Positions 26,285 to 35,543 of a DNA stretch of 64,000 bases are shown here, in pieces; position 1 is the first letter of the stretch, and each line of letters starts with the position of its first letter. The notes under the pieces were generated by a model that ran no database searches, was not told where the DNA came from, and saw only the letters and a list, made by a program, of their open reading frames with translations. The DNA lies in assembly GCF_014647915.1 (NCBI RefSeq), contig NZ_BMQC01000004.1:186001-250000 (forward strand). The letters run 5' to 3'. The position numbers were made by a program, and so were the translations under genes. Origin of the DNA: Pilimelia terevasa (GTDB taxonomy: Bacteria > Actinomycetota > Actinomycetes > Mycobacteriales > Micromonosporaceae).

Positions 26285-26313
26285 ACCGTACGTCCGTCTT
26301 GTTAAGTTGGCAA
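26285..26313 (-). promoter_or_regulatory. Predicted acnA promoter
   Basis: On the minus strand, -35 TTGCCA (26313-26308) and -10 TACGGT (26290-26285) are 17 bases apart, in a locally AT-richer stretch 120-147 bases before the GTG. Confidence 0.5.
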
Positions 26314-26331
26314 GCCACGCCCCGACGGAAA

Positions 26332-26360
26332 CCGGGCGGACCCCCGAGGGGACCGCCCGG
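26332..26360 (-). terminator. Hairpin downstream of the secreted peptidase-like gene
   Basis: Arms 26332-26344 and 26348-26360 pair over 13 bases with one internal mismatch and a 3-base loop, 30 bases beyond the stop of the minus-strand gene. Confidence 0.6.
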
Positions 26361-26389
26361 TCGACCGCGCCGCGGGACCGCGGCCCGGC

Positions 26390-27469
26390 TCACTGCATGG
26401 ACAGGTGGACGTGGTTGGTGTGGGTGCCCGAGGGCCCGCCGCCGCCGCTGTACGCGCGCCAGCCCGTGCTGGGCATCCAGATCTGGCGGTACCAGATGAC
26501 GTACAGCACGCCGAGGCGGCCGGCGTTCTTGACGTAGTAGCCGGCCAGGCGGTCGCCGTACGCCCTGTCCCCGCCCGAGGCGTCGACGTTGGCGAAGCCG
26601 CCCTTGGCCGCGGCGAAGTCGCAGGCGCGGCCCTTCGGGTGCTCGCCGCCGCCCCCGCCGCGGTGGCACGAGACGAACCGGGTGAAGCCGGCCGACTTGG
26701 CCTGCTGCATGGCGTGCAGCGTGCGCGGCGTGATGCAGCCCCCGGTGGTCGGGTCGTCGACGTTGCACGACTCGTTCGGCCAGGAGCCGTCGGGGTTGCG
26801 CCGGGCCGGCTTCGCCAGCGGAGAGTTGCCCGGCAGGAAGCCCCCCGCCGCGCCGCCGCCGCCCGCGGCGATCAGCGCCTGCTCAGCCTCGGTGGTCCGG
26901 GCCTTCATCTGCGCGACCTGCTTGGTCTGCACCGTGATCTCGCCGTCGAGCTGGGCCTGCGCGCGGACGATCTCCCGCCGTGCGTCGACCAGGCCGGCGA
27001 GGCGGGCGGCGTCGAGCTGGAAGATCCGGTCCATCGCGGTGGCGCGGACCCAGAACGCGTCCGGGCTGTCGCTCTCCAGCATCATCGACACGCCGGTCAG
27101 CGGCCCCGAGCGGTACGACCGGGCGGCGACCTGCTTGACCGTCCCCGCGAGGCGCTCCTGGCGGCCGGCCAGGTCGCGCAGCTCCTGCTGGAGCTGCTTC
27201 TCCCGCCGCTGCGAGTTGGTGAGCTGCGTCTTCGCGGACACGAAGCCCCGGTTGGCCTCGTCGAGCACCTTGCGCAGCTTCGCCGTGCCACCCTCCGGGT
27301 CCGGCGCGGCGGCCGCGGCGGGGGAGCCCACGGCGGTCGCGGCCAGCAGGAGGGCCGCGGCGAGCGCGGCCCAGCGCCGGGGGGCGCCGGCCGCCCGGGC
27401 GGCCGGCCCGGCCCGGTGGGCGGGGGCGGACGCGGCGCGCGGCGCCGGTCTCGAAGGCGAAGCTGACAC
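26390..27469 (-). CDS. Secreted coiled-coil protein with C-terminal M15-like (ARB_07466-type) domain
   Basis: A 359-residue exported protein. A long Arg/Pro/Ala leader and hydrophobic signal core (about 32-55) are followed by a coiled coil (about 60-200: KVLDEANRGFVSAKTQLTNS onward). The C-terminal domain (about 235-359) has cysteine pairs and a HPKGRACDF...THTNHVHLSM pattern, the His-Asp-His layout of zinc-dependent M15/VldE-like folds. This architecture is typical of actinobacterial cell-wall remodelling proteins. Enzymatic activity is inferred from ligand spacing only. GTG 27469 is preceded by GGAAGGA. Terminators flank it on both sides, so it is monocistronic. Confidence 0.82.
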   Translation of the reverse strand: MSASPSRPAPRAASAPAHRAGPAARAAGAPRRWAALAAALLLAATAVGSPAAAAAPDPEGGTAKLRKVLDEANRGFVSAKTQLTNSQRREKQLQQELRDLAGRQERLAGTVKQVAARSYRSGPLTGVSMMLESDSPDAFWVRATAMDRIFQLDAARLAGLVDARREIVRAQAQLDGEITVQTKQVAQMKARTTEAEQALIAAGGGGAAGGFLPGNSPLAKPARRNPDGSWPNESCNVDDPTTGGCITPRTLHAMQQAKSAGFTRFVSCHRGGGGGEHPKGRACDFAAAKGGFANVDASGGDRAYGDRLAGYYVKNAGRLGVLYVIWYRQIWMPSTGWRAYSGGGGPSGTHTNHVHLSMQ

Positions 27470-27568
27470 GAGCAGATCCTTCCGCCGGACCGCCGCGGGC
27501 GCCGGGAAGCGCCGCCGCACGGCGGGTGGACCGGGGAAGCCTACCCGAACGCGGTATCGACTGCCGTC

Positions 27569-27599
27569 CCCGCGTGGGCCGGTGACCGGCCCACGCGGG
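27569..27599 (-). terminator. Hairpin after aminopeptidase P gene
   Basis: A perfect 14-bp stem (27569-27582 with 27586-27599) and TGA loop, 20 bases past the pepP stop on the minus strand. Confidence 0.8.
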
Positions 27600-27618
27600 C
27601 GCGCCGGGCCGGGCGGGC

Positions 27619-29124
27619 TCACCCCAGGTCGGGCAGCCGGGGTCCGGCCTCGCGCTGCGCGGCCAGCCAGCTCTCCACGTCGTCGGCGGTCCGGGGCAGG
27701 CCGGCCGACAGGATCCGGGCGCCGTCGGTGGTCACCAGGACGTCGTCCTCGATCCGGACGCCGATGCCGCGCAGCTCGGCCGGCACCAGCTCGTCCTCCG
27801 GCTGGAAGTACAGGCCCGGCTCGACCGTGAGCACGTAGCCCTCCGCCAGCTCGCCCTCCCGGTAGCGCTCCTTGCGGGCCTGGGCGCAGTCGTGCACGTC
27901 GATGCCGAGCATGTGGCCGAAGCCGTGCAGGCTCCACCGGCGGTAGACCTGCGAGGTCGGGTCCATCGCCTCGTCCACGCTCACCGGCAGGACGCCCAGG
28001 TCCCGCAGGCCCTCGGCCAGCACCCGCATGCAGCTCTGGTGGACGTGGTCGAAGGCGACCCCGGGCCGGATCGCGGCGATCCCGGCCTCCTGCGAGCGCT
28101 GCACGATCTCGTACACCTGCCGCTGGAGCGGGCTGAACGTGCCGGACACCGGCAGGACCCGGGTGACGTCGGCGGTGTAGAGGTACTCGCCCTCCACGCC
28201 CATGTCCATCAGCAGCAGCCCGCCCGGCGCCGTGCGGCCGTCGTTGCGGATCCAGTGCAGGATCGTGGCGTGGGCGCCGGCGCCGACGATCGAGCTGTAC
28301 CCGACGCCGTTGCCGTCGTGCCGGGCGCGCAGCCCGAACACGCCCTCCAGCAGCCGCTCGGACACGGGCCGGTCGGCCGGCAGGACCCGGGCCACGTCCT
28401 CGAACCCGCGCACGGTCGCGTCGACCGCGGCCTGGAGCTGGCCGATCTCCCACTCGTCCTTGACCAGCCGCAGCTCGGCCAGCACCCGGGCCAGCTCGCG
28501 GTCGCGCTCGGCGGCGGCGGGGCGCACCTGGCGGTCGACGGCGGCGTCGAGGTCGCGCAGCACCCGGGTCCGGCCCGGCGCGCAGTCGCCCAGCGCCGCC
28601 GGCAGGTCGGCCAGCGCGGCGGTGTCGACGCCCAGCTCGTCGGCCTTCTCGCGCAGGCTCGCTCGGGGGCCGACCCACAGCTCGCCCGCGCGGTGGCGGA
28701 AGAAGGCGTCGGAGTCGCGCGGCGTCGGCGGCAGGGCGTACAGCGTGGCGTCGTGCCCGGAGCCGCTGGGCCGCAGGATCAGCACGGCGTCGGGGGTGTG
28801 GTCGCCGGTGAGGTAGGCGAAGTCGCTGCCGGGGCGGAAGGGGAAGTCGGTGTCGTTGGCCCGGACCCGCTCGCCGCCGGTCGGGATGACCAGCGTCTCG
28901 CCGGGGAAGGCGGCGCTGAGCGCGGCCCGCCGCTTGGCGTAGTGCGGCGCCTGGGTCACCGGGGTGCGGGCGGTCTCGGCGTCCGCCCAGCCGGTGCGCA
29001 TGAAGTCCAGGTAGGCCTGGGGGAAGGCCGGGTCGTGCGACTCGGTGCCGTCCGGTGCCCCGCGCTGCTCCCCGCCGCGCTGGCCCCCGCCGCCCTGCTC
29101 CGCCCCGTCGCGCTGCTCCGCCAT
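27619..29124 (-). CDS. pepP: Xaa-Pro aminopeptidase (aminopeptidase P, M24B)
   Basis: A 501-residue M24B metallopeptidase removing N-terminal residues before proline in the cytosol. The N-terminal creatinase-like domain contains YAKRRAALSAAFPGETLVIP and NDTDFPFRPGSDFAYLTGD. The C-terminal pita-bread domain carries the metal ligands: LLMDMGVEGEYLYTADVTRV (Asp pair), HGFGHMLGIDVHD (His), VEPGLYF (Glu) and RIEDDVLVT (Glu). A Gly/Gln/Arg-rich leader of about 30 residues precedes the fold and looks disordered. ATG 29124 faces asnB across a 191-base divergent gap. Confidence 0.95.
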   Translation of the reverse strand: MAEQRDGAEQGGGGQRGGEQRGAPDGTESHDPAFPQAYLDFMRTGWADAETARTPVTQAPHYAKRRAALSAAFPGETLVIPTGGERVRANDTDFPFRPGSDFAYLTGDHTPDAVLILRPSGSGHDATLYALPPTPRDSDAFFRHRAGELWVGPRASLREKADELGVDTAALADLPAALGDCAPGRTRVLRDLDAAVDRQVRPAAAERDRELARVLAELRLVKDEWEIGQLQAAVDATVRGFEDVARVLPADRPVSERLLEGVFGLRARHDGNGVGYSSIVGAGAHATILHWIRNDGRTAPGGLLLMDMGVEGEYLYTADVTRVLPVSGTFSPLQRQVYEIVQRSQEAGIAAIRPGVAFDHVHQSCMRVLAEGLRDLGVLPVSVDEAMDPTSQVYRRWSLHGFGHMLGIDVHDCAQARKERYREGELAEGYVLTVEPGLYFQPEDELVPAELRGIGVRIEDDVLVTTDGARILSAGLPRTADDVESWLAAQREAGPRLPDLG

Positions 29125-29315
29125 GCCGCCTCCCAGGTCTCGGTGTCGCGATGACGGTACCGCGTCCGCCCGCCCCCACCCAGCGGCGGCGTCGCGCGGA
29201 TCGGCCCCACCGCGCCGCGGGCCGCCCCGCCACGCCGCCGCCCCGCCGCGCCGCCGGGCCGCCCGCCCCGCCGCGGCGTGGGCCGGCCGGCGGCGGCGTG
29301 GAAGAATTTGTGGCC

Positions 29316-31277
29316 ATGTGCGGACTCCTTGCCTACTTCAGCGTCGACGGCACGGCCGACCAGCGGGCCGGTGCCCTGGCCGAGGCCACCGAATGCATGC
29401 ACCACCGCGGCCCCGACGACACCGGAGTCGAGGTGGTCCGCGGCGCCGACGGGGCGGCCGACGGGGTGTTCGCGCACAAGCGCCTGGCGATCATCGACGT
29501 GCCGCGCAGCCACGAGCCGCTGCCCTACGCCGACGGCCGCTACCTGCTGACGTTCAACGGCGAGATCTACAACTACAAGGAGCTGCGCGAGGAGCTGGCG
29601 GCGACGTGCGGGGCGACGTTCGCCACCGACGGCGACGGCGAGGCGATCGTCGCCGGGTACCACCACTGGGGCCCCGACGTGCTGCACCGGCTGCGCGGCA
29701 TGTTCGCCTTCGTGATCTGGGACCGGCAGGCCCGCACGGCGTTCGGCGCCCGGGACAACTTCGGCATCAAGCCGCTGCACTGGCTGGAGACCGCCGACGG
29801 GGGGGTGTACCTGGCCTCGGAGAAGAAGGCGCTGCTGCCGTTCGCCGGCTCCGCGGCCGCGGGCGACGCCGGGGTCGACACGGCCAACCTGTCGCACTTC
29901 CTGACGATGCAGTACGTGCCGGAGCCGACGACCCTGCACCGCGGGATCTCCCGGATCGGGTCGGGGGAGTGCTTCACCTGGACGCCGGGCGCGGGGATGG
30001 CGATCCGCCGCTGGTACCGGCCGGTGTTCCGCCCGGCGCCGGTGGCCGACCCGGAGAAGCTGTTCGTCGAGATCCGCGAGACGCTGCGCGAGAGCGTGCG
30101 GATGCACATGCGCGCCGACGTGCCGGTGGGCTGCTTCCTGTCCAGCGGCATCGACTCCACCGCGATCGTGGCGCTCGCGCGCCAGTTCAACCCGGAGATC
30201 CTCACCTTCACGGTCGGCTACGACACGACGGGCTACTCGGAGATCGAGGTGGCCCAGGACTCGGCCCGGCACCTCGGCGTGACGACGATCCCCACCAAGA
30301 TCGGCCCGCAGGACATGATGGCCGCCCTGCCGAAGATCATTTGGCACCTGGACGACCCGGTGGCCGACCCGTCGCTGGTGCCGCTGTACTTCGTGGCGAA
30401 GAAGGCCGCCGAGCACGTGACCGTGGTGCTGTCCGGGGAGGGCGCCGACGAGTTCTTCGGCGGCTACACGATCTACCGCGAGCCGCTGTCGCTGTCCGCC
30501 GTCAACGGCCTGCCCGACGGGCTCCAGCGCGGCCTGCGCGCGGTCTCCCGGGTCATCCCCGAGGGTGTCCGGGGCAAGAGCTTCCTGGAGCGCGGGACCA
30601 CCCCGCTGGAGGAGCGGTACTTCGGCAACGCCCGGATCTTCACCGAGGCGGACAAGCGCGCGCTGCTGCGCCGCTACGACGAGTCGGTCCGGTACACCGA
30701 CGTCACCGCGCCGGTCTTCGCCGAGTGCGCGGACCTGGACCCGGTCACCCGGATGCAGTACATCGACCTGTTCACCTGGCTGCGCGGCGACATCCTGGTC
30801 AAGGCCGACCGCATCTCGATGGCCCACTCGCTGGAGGTCCGGGTGCCGTTCCTGGACCGGGAGGTCTTCGAGGTCGCGGCGCGGATCCCGGTCGAGCTGC
30901 GCCTGCCGCCGCGCTCGGACACCACCAAGTACGCGCTGCGCCAGGCGCTGCGCGAGGTCGTCCCCCCGGCGATCGTCAACCGGCCCAAGCTGGGCTTCCC
31001 GACGCCGACGCGGGTCTGGCTGGCCGGCGAGATGTACGACTGGGCGCGCGAGCTGATCGCCGGCTCCGGCGCCGGTGAGCTGATCGACCTGGGCTACGCC
31101 CTGCGCCTGCTGGAGGCGCACCGCCGCGGCGAGGCCGACCACTCCCGCAAGGTCTGGACCGTCCTGGTGTTCTGCGTCTGGCACGCGATCTTCGTCGCCC
31201 GGACCCTGGACCCGGGCATCTCCCGCAACGCGAGCGCGCTGATCACCAAACCGGTGGTCGGCTCGATGGTCGCCTGA
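29316..31277 (+). CDS. asnB: Glutamine-dependent asparagine synthetase (AsnB type)
   Basis: A 653-residue enzyme. The N-terminal class II glutaminase domain begins MCGLLAYFSV, with Cys2 as the nucleophile after Met removal, and contains HRGPDDTG and FNGEIYNYKELREEL. The C-terminal ATP-pyrophosphatase domain has the SSGIDSTAIVALA P-loop (about residue 275) and VVLSGEGADEFFGGY. It is the long actinobacterial form. It makes asparagine from aspartate, or may amidate another carboxylate. ATG 29316 is fixed by the required Cys2. It is divergent from pepP and separated from the downstream M4 protease gene by 138 bases. Confidence 0.95.
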   Translation: MCGLLAYFSVDGTADQRAGALAEATECMHHRGPDDTGVEVVRGADGAADGVFAHKRLAIIDVPRSHEPLPYADGRYLLTFNGEIYNYKELREELAATCGATFATDGDGEAIVAGYHHWGPDVLHRLRGMFAFVIWDRQARTAFGARDNFGIKPLHWLETADGGVYLASEKKALLPFAGSAAAGDAGVDTANLSHFLTMQYVPEPTTLHRGISRIGSGECFTWTPGAGMAIRRWYRPVFRPAPVADPEKLFVEIRETLRESVRMHMRADVPVGCFLSSGIDSTAIVALARQFNPEILTFTVGYDTTGYSEIEVAQDSARHLGVTTIPTKIGPQDMMAALPKIIWHLDDPVADPSLVPLYFVAKKAAEHVTVVLSGEGADEFFGGYTIYREPLSLSAVNGLPDGLQRGLRAVSRVIPEGVRGKSFLERGTTPLEERYFGNARIFTEADKRALLRRYDESVRYTDVTAPVFAECADLDPVTRMQYIDLFTWLRGDILVKADRISMAHSLEVRVPFLDREVFEVAARIPVELRLPPRSDTTKYALRQALREVVPPAIVNRPKLGFPTPTRVWLAGEMYDWARELIAGSGAGELIDLGYALRLLEAHRRGEADHSRKVWTVLVFCVWHAIFVARTLDPGISRNASALITKPVVGSMVA

Positions 31278-31415
31278 GGGCCGCCGGCCCGACCGGGCAG
31301 CCGAGGGTGGCCTGATGGCCGACCCGTTCCGGGTGAACGCGCCCCGCCCGCCGCACGTGGTCTCCAAGGTGCGGACGACTGTGCCGTCGTCCCTTCACGC
31401 AGCCAAGGAGCCTGA

Positions 31416-33179
31416 GTGCAGAAGAACGTCAGCCTTGCCGTGGGTGCCGTCGCGGTCGTCCTCCTGGCGACCGCCGTGGCGGTCCCGGTCAGCATCGCCG
31501 CGAGCGACTCCGTCGCCGAGAAGGCGGCGAACCAGGCCAGCGCCCGGGTGGCGACGGCCCGGTTCGCCGCCGGTTCGCTCACCGTCGAGGACCCGGCCCG
31601 CTTCCACCTGACCGCGGACGACCAGCTCGGCGAACCCAGCGTGGTGGTTCAGGACGACCTCCAGTACGTGGCGTACGGCCGCACGCACCGCGGCATCCCC
31701 GTCTGGGGCGGCGACTTCGTCGTCGTCACCGACAGCACCGGCGCCGTGCGCAGCACCAGCGTGGCCCAGTCCCGCCCGCTGGCCGTCGACGTCACCCCGA
31801 CCGTCAGCCCCGAGCGCGCCGCGGCCGTGGCCCGCCGGAAGCTGGTGACGGTGGAGGAGGTCGGCACGCCGACGCTGACCGTCGTGGCGGCGGGGTCCGG
31901 CCGGCTGGCGTACGAGGTGGTCGTCACCGGTACGGCCCGCGGCGCGCACGGCCTGGCACCCAGCCGCACCCACGTCTTCGTCGACGCGCGCACCGGCGCG
32001 GTCGTCAAGGGCATGACCTACGACGAGGTCCGCGAGATCACCGGCAAGGGCTTCTACTACGGCGACGTCGAGCTGCCCGTGTCCGGGACGCTGACCGACA
32101 CCGGCCGCAAGGGTCTCCAGTGCGGCGGCCAGGACGGTCAGCCGATGAAGGTCACCGGCCCCTCGATCGGCAACGGCAGCGGCACCGACCTCCAGACCGC
32201 GTGCGTGGACGCGATGCACGCCGCGGGCAAGGAGTGGGACATGCTCAAGGAGTGGCTCGGCCGCGACGGGATCGACGGCAAGGGCCGGGCGTTCCCGATC
32301 CGGGTCGGCCTGAGCGAGGTCAACGCGTTCTGGAACGGCCAGTTCACCAACTTCGGCCACTCCTCGGACAACAAGCGCCAGCTCACGGTGATCGACGTGG
32401 TGGGCCACGAGTTCGGCCACGGCATCTTCCAGAACACCCCGGGCGGCTCCGGCGGCGGCAACGAGGCCGGCGGGCTCAACGAGTCCACCGGCGACATCTT
32501 CGGCGCGCTCACCGAGTTCTTCGCCCAGGACCCCAAGGACAAGCCCGACTACGAGGTCGGCGAGCTGGCCGACCTGTCCGGCCGGGGGCCCATCCGGGTG
32601 ATGAACGACCCGTCCAAGGTGGGCGACCCGAACTGCTTCTCCAGCAAGATCCCCAGTACCGAGGTGCACGCCGCGGCCGGCCCGCAGAACCACTGGTTCT
32701 ACCTGCTCGCCGAGGGCAGCAGCCCGACCAGCGGGATGCCCAAGTCCCCGACGTGCGACAACAGCACGGTCACCGGCATCGGCATCCAGAAGGCCGGCAA
32801 GATCTTCATGGGCGCGCTGAACCGCAAGACCTCGGGCTGGACCCACGCCAAGGCGCGGGCGGCCTCGGTGGCCGCGGCTTCCGAGCTGTTCCCGGGCGGG
32901 GCGGAGTGCGAGACGGTGAAGAAGGCGTGGACCGCGGTCAGTGTCCCGGCGGCCGGCGGCGAGGCCGCCTGCGGCGGCGGGCAGCCGCCGACGCCGGCAC
33001 CCACGACCGCGGCGCCGACGACGGCCGCGCCCACGACCGCGGCGCCCACCCCGGCGCCGACGGCCACGGCGGCGCCGACCGCCACCGCCACGCCGTCGGA
33101 CACCCCGGCGCCCGGCGGTGAGCCGACCGGTTCGCCGACCCCGGACGCCACCGGCGGCGCGGAGCCGGCGCAGCCGTAG
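31416..33179 (+). CDS. Secreted M4 (thermolysin-like) zinc metalloprotease with Thr/Ala/Pro tail
   Basis: A 587-residue preproenzyme. Signal peptide about 1-29; propeptide with FTP-like and PepSY-like segments about 35-215; catalytic domain with HEFGH (331-335), GGLNESTGDIFGAL (third ligand Glu and following Asp) and a C-terminal M4 helical domain with NHWFYLLAEG. The last 60 residues are Thr/Pro/Ala repeats (PTTAAPTTAAPT) ending without a sorting motif, as in secreted actinobacterial enzymes. AAGGAG precedes GTG 31416. Together with the two trypsins it points to an active secreted proteolytic repertoire. Confidence 0.94.
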   Translation: MQKNVSLAVGAVAVVLLATAVAVPVSIAASDSVAEKAANQASARVATARFAAGSLTVEDPARFHLTADDQLGEPSVVVQDDLQYVAYGRTHRGIPVWGGDFVVVTDSTGAVRSTSVAQSRPLAVDVTPTVSPERAAAVARRKLVTVEEVGTPTLTVVAAGSGRLAYEVVVTGTARGAHGLAPSRTHVFVDARTGAVVKGMTYDEVREITGKGFYYGDVELPVSGTLTDTGRKGLQCGGQDGQPMKVTGPSIGNGSGTDLQTACVDAMHAAGKEWDMLKEWLGRDGIDGKGRAFPIRVGLSEVNAFWNGQFTNFGHSSDNKRQLTVIDVVGHEFGHGIFQNTPGGSGGGNEAGGLNESTGDIFGALTEFFAQDPKDKPDYEVGELADLSGRGPIRVMNDPSKVGDPNCFSSKIPSTEVHAAAGPQNHWFYLLAEGSSPTSGMPKSPTCDNSTVTGIGIQKAGKIFMGALNRKTSGWTHAKARAASVAAASELFPGGAECETVKKAWTAVSVPAAGGEAACGGGQPPTPAPTTAAPTTAAPTTAAPTPAPTATAAPTATATPSDTPAPGGEPTGSPTPDATGGAEPAQP

Positions 33180-33186
33180 CGCGACC

Positions 33187-33223
33187 CCGCTGACGCGGCC
33201 CCGCCGCGGGGCCGCGTCAGCGG
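33187..33223. terminator. Bidirectional hairpin at the end of the M4 protease and thioesterase genes
   Basis: A perfect 17-bp stem (33187-33203 with 33207-33223) and CCG loop. It begins 8 bases after the M4 stop, and its right arm contains the stop codon of the converging thioesterase gene. Confidence 0.85.
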
Positions 33224-33720
33224 TCGGCGAAGGCGCCGGCCACGAACGACCGACGGTCGACCAGGACGCGCTCGATCCGGCCGCGGGCCACCACCGTGGC
33301 GCCGTCGGTCACCGACACGTCGAAGTACAGCCGGCGGCCGCGCACCCCGGTCAGGCTGGCGAGCGCCGACACGGTGCGGCCCACGGGCGTGGGCGCCAGG
33401 TGCTCGACGCTCACCACGGCCCCGACGGTCGTCATGCCCGAGGGGAGCCGGCGGGCGGTGGCCGCCACCGAGGCGGTCTCGGCGAGGGCGAGCAACTGCG
33501 GGGTACCGAGCACCGGCACGTCACCCGAGCCGACGGCCTGCGCGGTGTCCCGGTCGCTGACCGTGAGGCCCACCCGGGCGCGCAGCCCGACCTCGAAGTA
33601 CCGCGCCGCGCCGCCGCCGGGGTAGACCCGCCCCCGCGGCGCCTCCGCGGCCGGGCGGTCGGCGTCGGCCGGCCCCGGACCGGTCGGGCCGGAGGAACCA
33701 GGAACTGGCTGCTCGTCCAT
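33217..33720 (-). CDS. Hotdog-fold thioesterase family protein (FlK-like)
   Basis: A 167-residue protein. A Pro/Gly-rich leader of 30 residues precedes a single hotdog domain. VLGTPQLLALAETASVAATA matches the central helix region of fluoroacetyl-CoA thioesterase-like proteins, where Thr and Glu are catalytic. VGAVVSVEHLAPTPVGRTVSA and RLYFDVSVTDGATVVARGRIERVLV are typical hotdog strands. Such proteins hydrolyse or bind small acyl-CoAs; the substrate is unknown. It lies 10 bases downstream of the PH-domain pair on the same strand and may be transcribed with it. Confidence 0.85.
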   Translation of the reverse strand: MDEQPVPGSSGPTGPGPADADRPAAEAPRGRVYPGGGAARYFEVGLRARVGLTVSDRDTAQAVGSGDVPVLGTPQLLALAETASVAATARRLPSGMTTVGAVVSVEHLAPTPVGRTVSALASLTGVRGRRLYFDVSVTDGATVVARGRIERVLVDRRSFVAGAFADR

Positions 33721-33729
33721 TGCGGGATC

Positions 33730-35028
33730 CTACGTGCCGGCGCCGGGGCCGCCCGCCACCCGGGCGGTGGGCCGGTCGGCCAGCGTGGCGGCCAGCCGCC
33801 ACGCCTGCGCCGTGTCCCGGTGTACGACGGCGACGCTGCCGGCGGCGGTGTCCACATGCACCGTGGCGAGGTCGAGCAGCCGCTGCAGCGGCCCGGTCGT
33901 GACCCGGACACTCTGGATCCGCGGCCGGCTCACCAGCGTCAACCGGCGGGTGAGCACCCCGGACCGGACGGCGACGACGTCCGCCGTCAGCGCGACGCCG
34001 AGGTGCCGCCGCGCCAGCGGCGCGAGCCAGGCGGCGCGCGGGGGCGGGGGCGCGGCGTCCGGGGCGAGCCCGCCCGCGCCCGGCAGCACCACCTCGACCA
34101 GGCGCGCGGCCTCGGCGGGGGTGCCGACGGGCAGCAGCGTGTCCACCGGCGGCGCCGACTCGCCCTCGCCGGCCCCCCGGGCGTAGCCGGCGATGTCCAG
34201 GTGCAGGCGCAGCCAGCCGCGGCGGCGCCACAGCAGCGGCCACACCGCCCGGACCGACTGCACCCGGTCCGCCGGCACGATCTGCTGCCGGTGCTCGACC
34301 AGCCCGTGGGCCACCACCAGGCCGTCCGGGCCGTCGCTGACCGCGAACCGCCAGTGCCGCAGCGTGCGGCGGATCGGCTGGGTGAACACGGCGAGCATGG
34401 CGGTCGCGGTACTGGCCAGGGCGAGCAGTCCCCAGTCGCCGGCGATCACCGCCTGGTAGCCCACGAGGGCCGCGGCGACCGGGACGGTCCACACCTCGGG
34501 GGTCAGGAACTGGGCCACCACCAGGTCCCGGTCCCGCACGGTGTGCAGCACGGCGGCCGCCGGGGCGGCGGCGTCGGCGGCCGGCGCGCGGCCGGCCGCG
34601 AGCAGTTCGTCGCGCAGCCGGACCGCGTCGGCCAGCCCCAGGTACGCCAGCGGCGCCTCGGTCCGCGCCCCGCCGGCCACCTCCAGCCGCAGTTCGGCCA
34701 GGCCCGCGAGCTGGGCCAGCGCGGGGCGCCGGACCTCGACGCTCTGGAGCCGCTCCAGCGGGATGGCGCGGGTGCGCCGCCACAGCAGACCGTCGTCGAT
34801 GCGCAGCTCCCGGCCGGTCAGCCGGTACCCGGTGTTGTACCAGCTCACCACCGCCCAGGCGCCCGTCGCGGCGACGAGCGCGCCCACCAGCAGCAGCCAG
34901 CGCAGCGGGCCGAGCCACGCGTACCCCTGCCAGGACAGCGCCGCGACGCTCACGGCCAGGGCCTTCGCGCTGTGCAGCAGCGGACTCAGCGGGTGCAGCC
35001 GGTGCCGGGCCGGCCGGTCGGCGGTCAC
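33730..35028 (-). CDS. Membrane protein with two bacterial PH (YdbT/DUF304) domains
   Basis: A 432-residue YdbT-like protein. An N-terminal hairpin of two membrane segments (about 15-65) leads to a first bPH2 domain (YNTGYRLTGRELRIDDGLLW, ERLQSVEVRRP), a second hairpin (about 195-245), a second PH-like segment (RFAVSDGPDGLVVAHGLVEH, ADRVQSVRAV) and a third C-terminal one (TADVVAVRSGVLTRRLTLVS, RIQSVRVTTGPLQR). The repeated RxQSV pattern is the family hallmark. It starts with a GTGA overlap on the upstream single-PH gene, matching the ydbS-ydbT pairing seen in many Gram-positives. Function is unknown; ydbST mutants elsewhere affect envelope stress. Confidence 0.88.
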   Translation of the reverse strand: MTADRPARHRLHPLSPLLHSAKALAVSVAALSWQGYAWLGPLRWLLLVGALVAATGAWAVVSWYNTGYRLTGRELRIDDGLLWRRTRAIPLERLQSVEVRRPALAQLAGLAELRLEVAGGARTEAPLAYLGLADAVRLRDELLAAGRAPAADAAAPAAAVLHTVRDRDLVVAQFLTPEVWTVPVAAALVGYQAVIAGDWGLLALASTATAMLAVFTQPIRRTLRHWRFAVSDGPDGLVVAHGLVEHRQQIVPADRVQSVRAVWPLLWRRRGWLRLHLDIAGYARGAGEGESAPPVDTLLPVGTPAEAARLVEVVLPGAGGLAPDAAPPPPRAAWLAPLARRHLGVALTADVVAVRSGVLTRRLTLVSRPRIQSVRVTTGPLQRLLDLATVHVDTAAGSVAVVHRDTAQAWRLAATLADRPTARVAGGPGAGT

Positions 35029-35534
35029 AGCCCGGCGGCGGGGTCGGCGCCCAGCGCGGCCAGGCGGTCCCGCAGCCGGCGGGCCTCGGTCGGGGCCAGG
35101 CCGGGCACGACGGCGTCGCTGGCGGCCGAGGCCGTGTGCAGGGTGACCGTGGCCAGCTTGAAGGCCCGCTCCAGCGGGCCGGCGCTGACGTCGACGAACT
35201 GCATCCGCGCGTACGGCACGAGGGTCAGCCGGCGGATCAGCAGGCCGTGCCGGACGAGCAGGTCGTGGTCCCGCTCGGCGTACCCCCAGGCGCGCACCGC
35301 CCGGACCGTCGACCACGACCGCACCGCCGCCGCGGCGAGCACCGCCCAGGTGCCCGCGTGGGCCAGCCCGGCGACGAGGCCGTCCGGCAGCGTCAGCCGG
35401 GCGGCGGTCAGCGCGGCGACGCCCAGCGCCGCCGCGGCCCAGAGCCGGATGAGCCGGACCCACACCAGCCGCGGGGACACCGGCCGCCAGGCTAGCGTCC
35501 GCGGCCACGGGGTGAAGGCATCGTCGTCGGTCAC
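35025..35534 (-). CDS. Membrane protein with one bacterial PH domain (YdbS-like)
   Basis: A 169-residue protein. Two membrane segments (about 30-75) are followed by one bPH2 domain: AWGYAERDHDLLVRHGLLIR, then LVPYARMQFVDVSAGPLERA, ending HTASAASDAVVPGL. It is the upstream half of a YdbS/YdbT pair, and the 4-base overlap with the longer gene implies the two are made together. GTG 35534 is the only start that keeps both helices. Confidence 0.87.
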   Translation of the reverse strand: MTDDDAFTPWPRTLAWRPVSPRLVWVRLIRLWAAAALGVAALTAARLTLPDGLVAGLAHAGTWAVLAAAAVRSWSTVRAVRAWGYAERDHDLLVRHGLLIRRLTLVPYARMQFVDVSAGPLERAFKLATVTLHTASAASDAVVPGLAPTEARRLRDRLAALGADPAAGL

Positions 35535-35543
35535 ACGCCGAGC

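Noticed and set aside
26167-26310. AcnR operator in front of acnA
   Set aside because: No CAGNAC-type palindrome of the corynebacterial kind could be seen.
32985-33120. Tandem DNA repeat unrelated to genes
   Set aside because: It is the in-frame Thr/Ala/Pro tail of the M4 protease.
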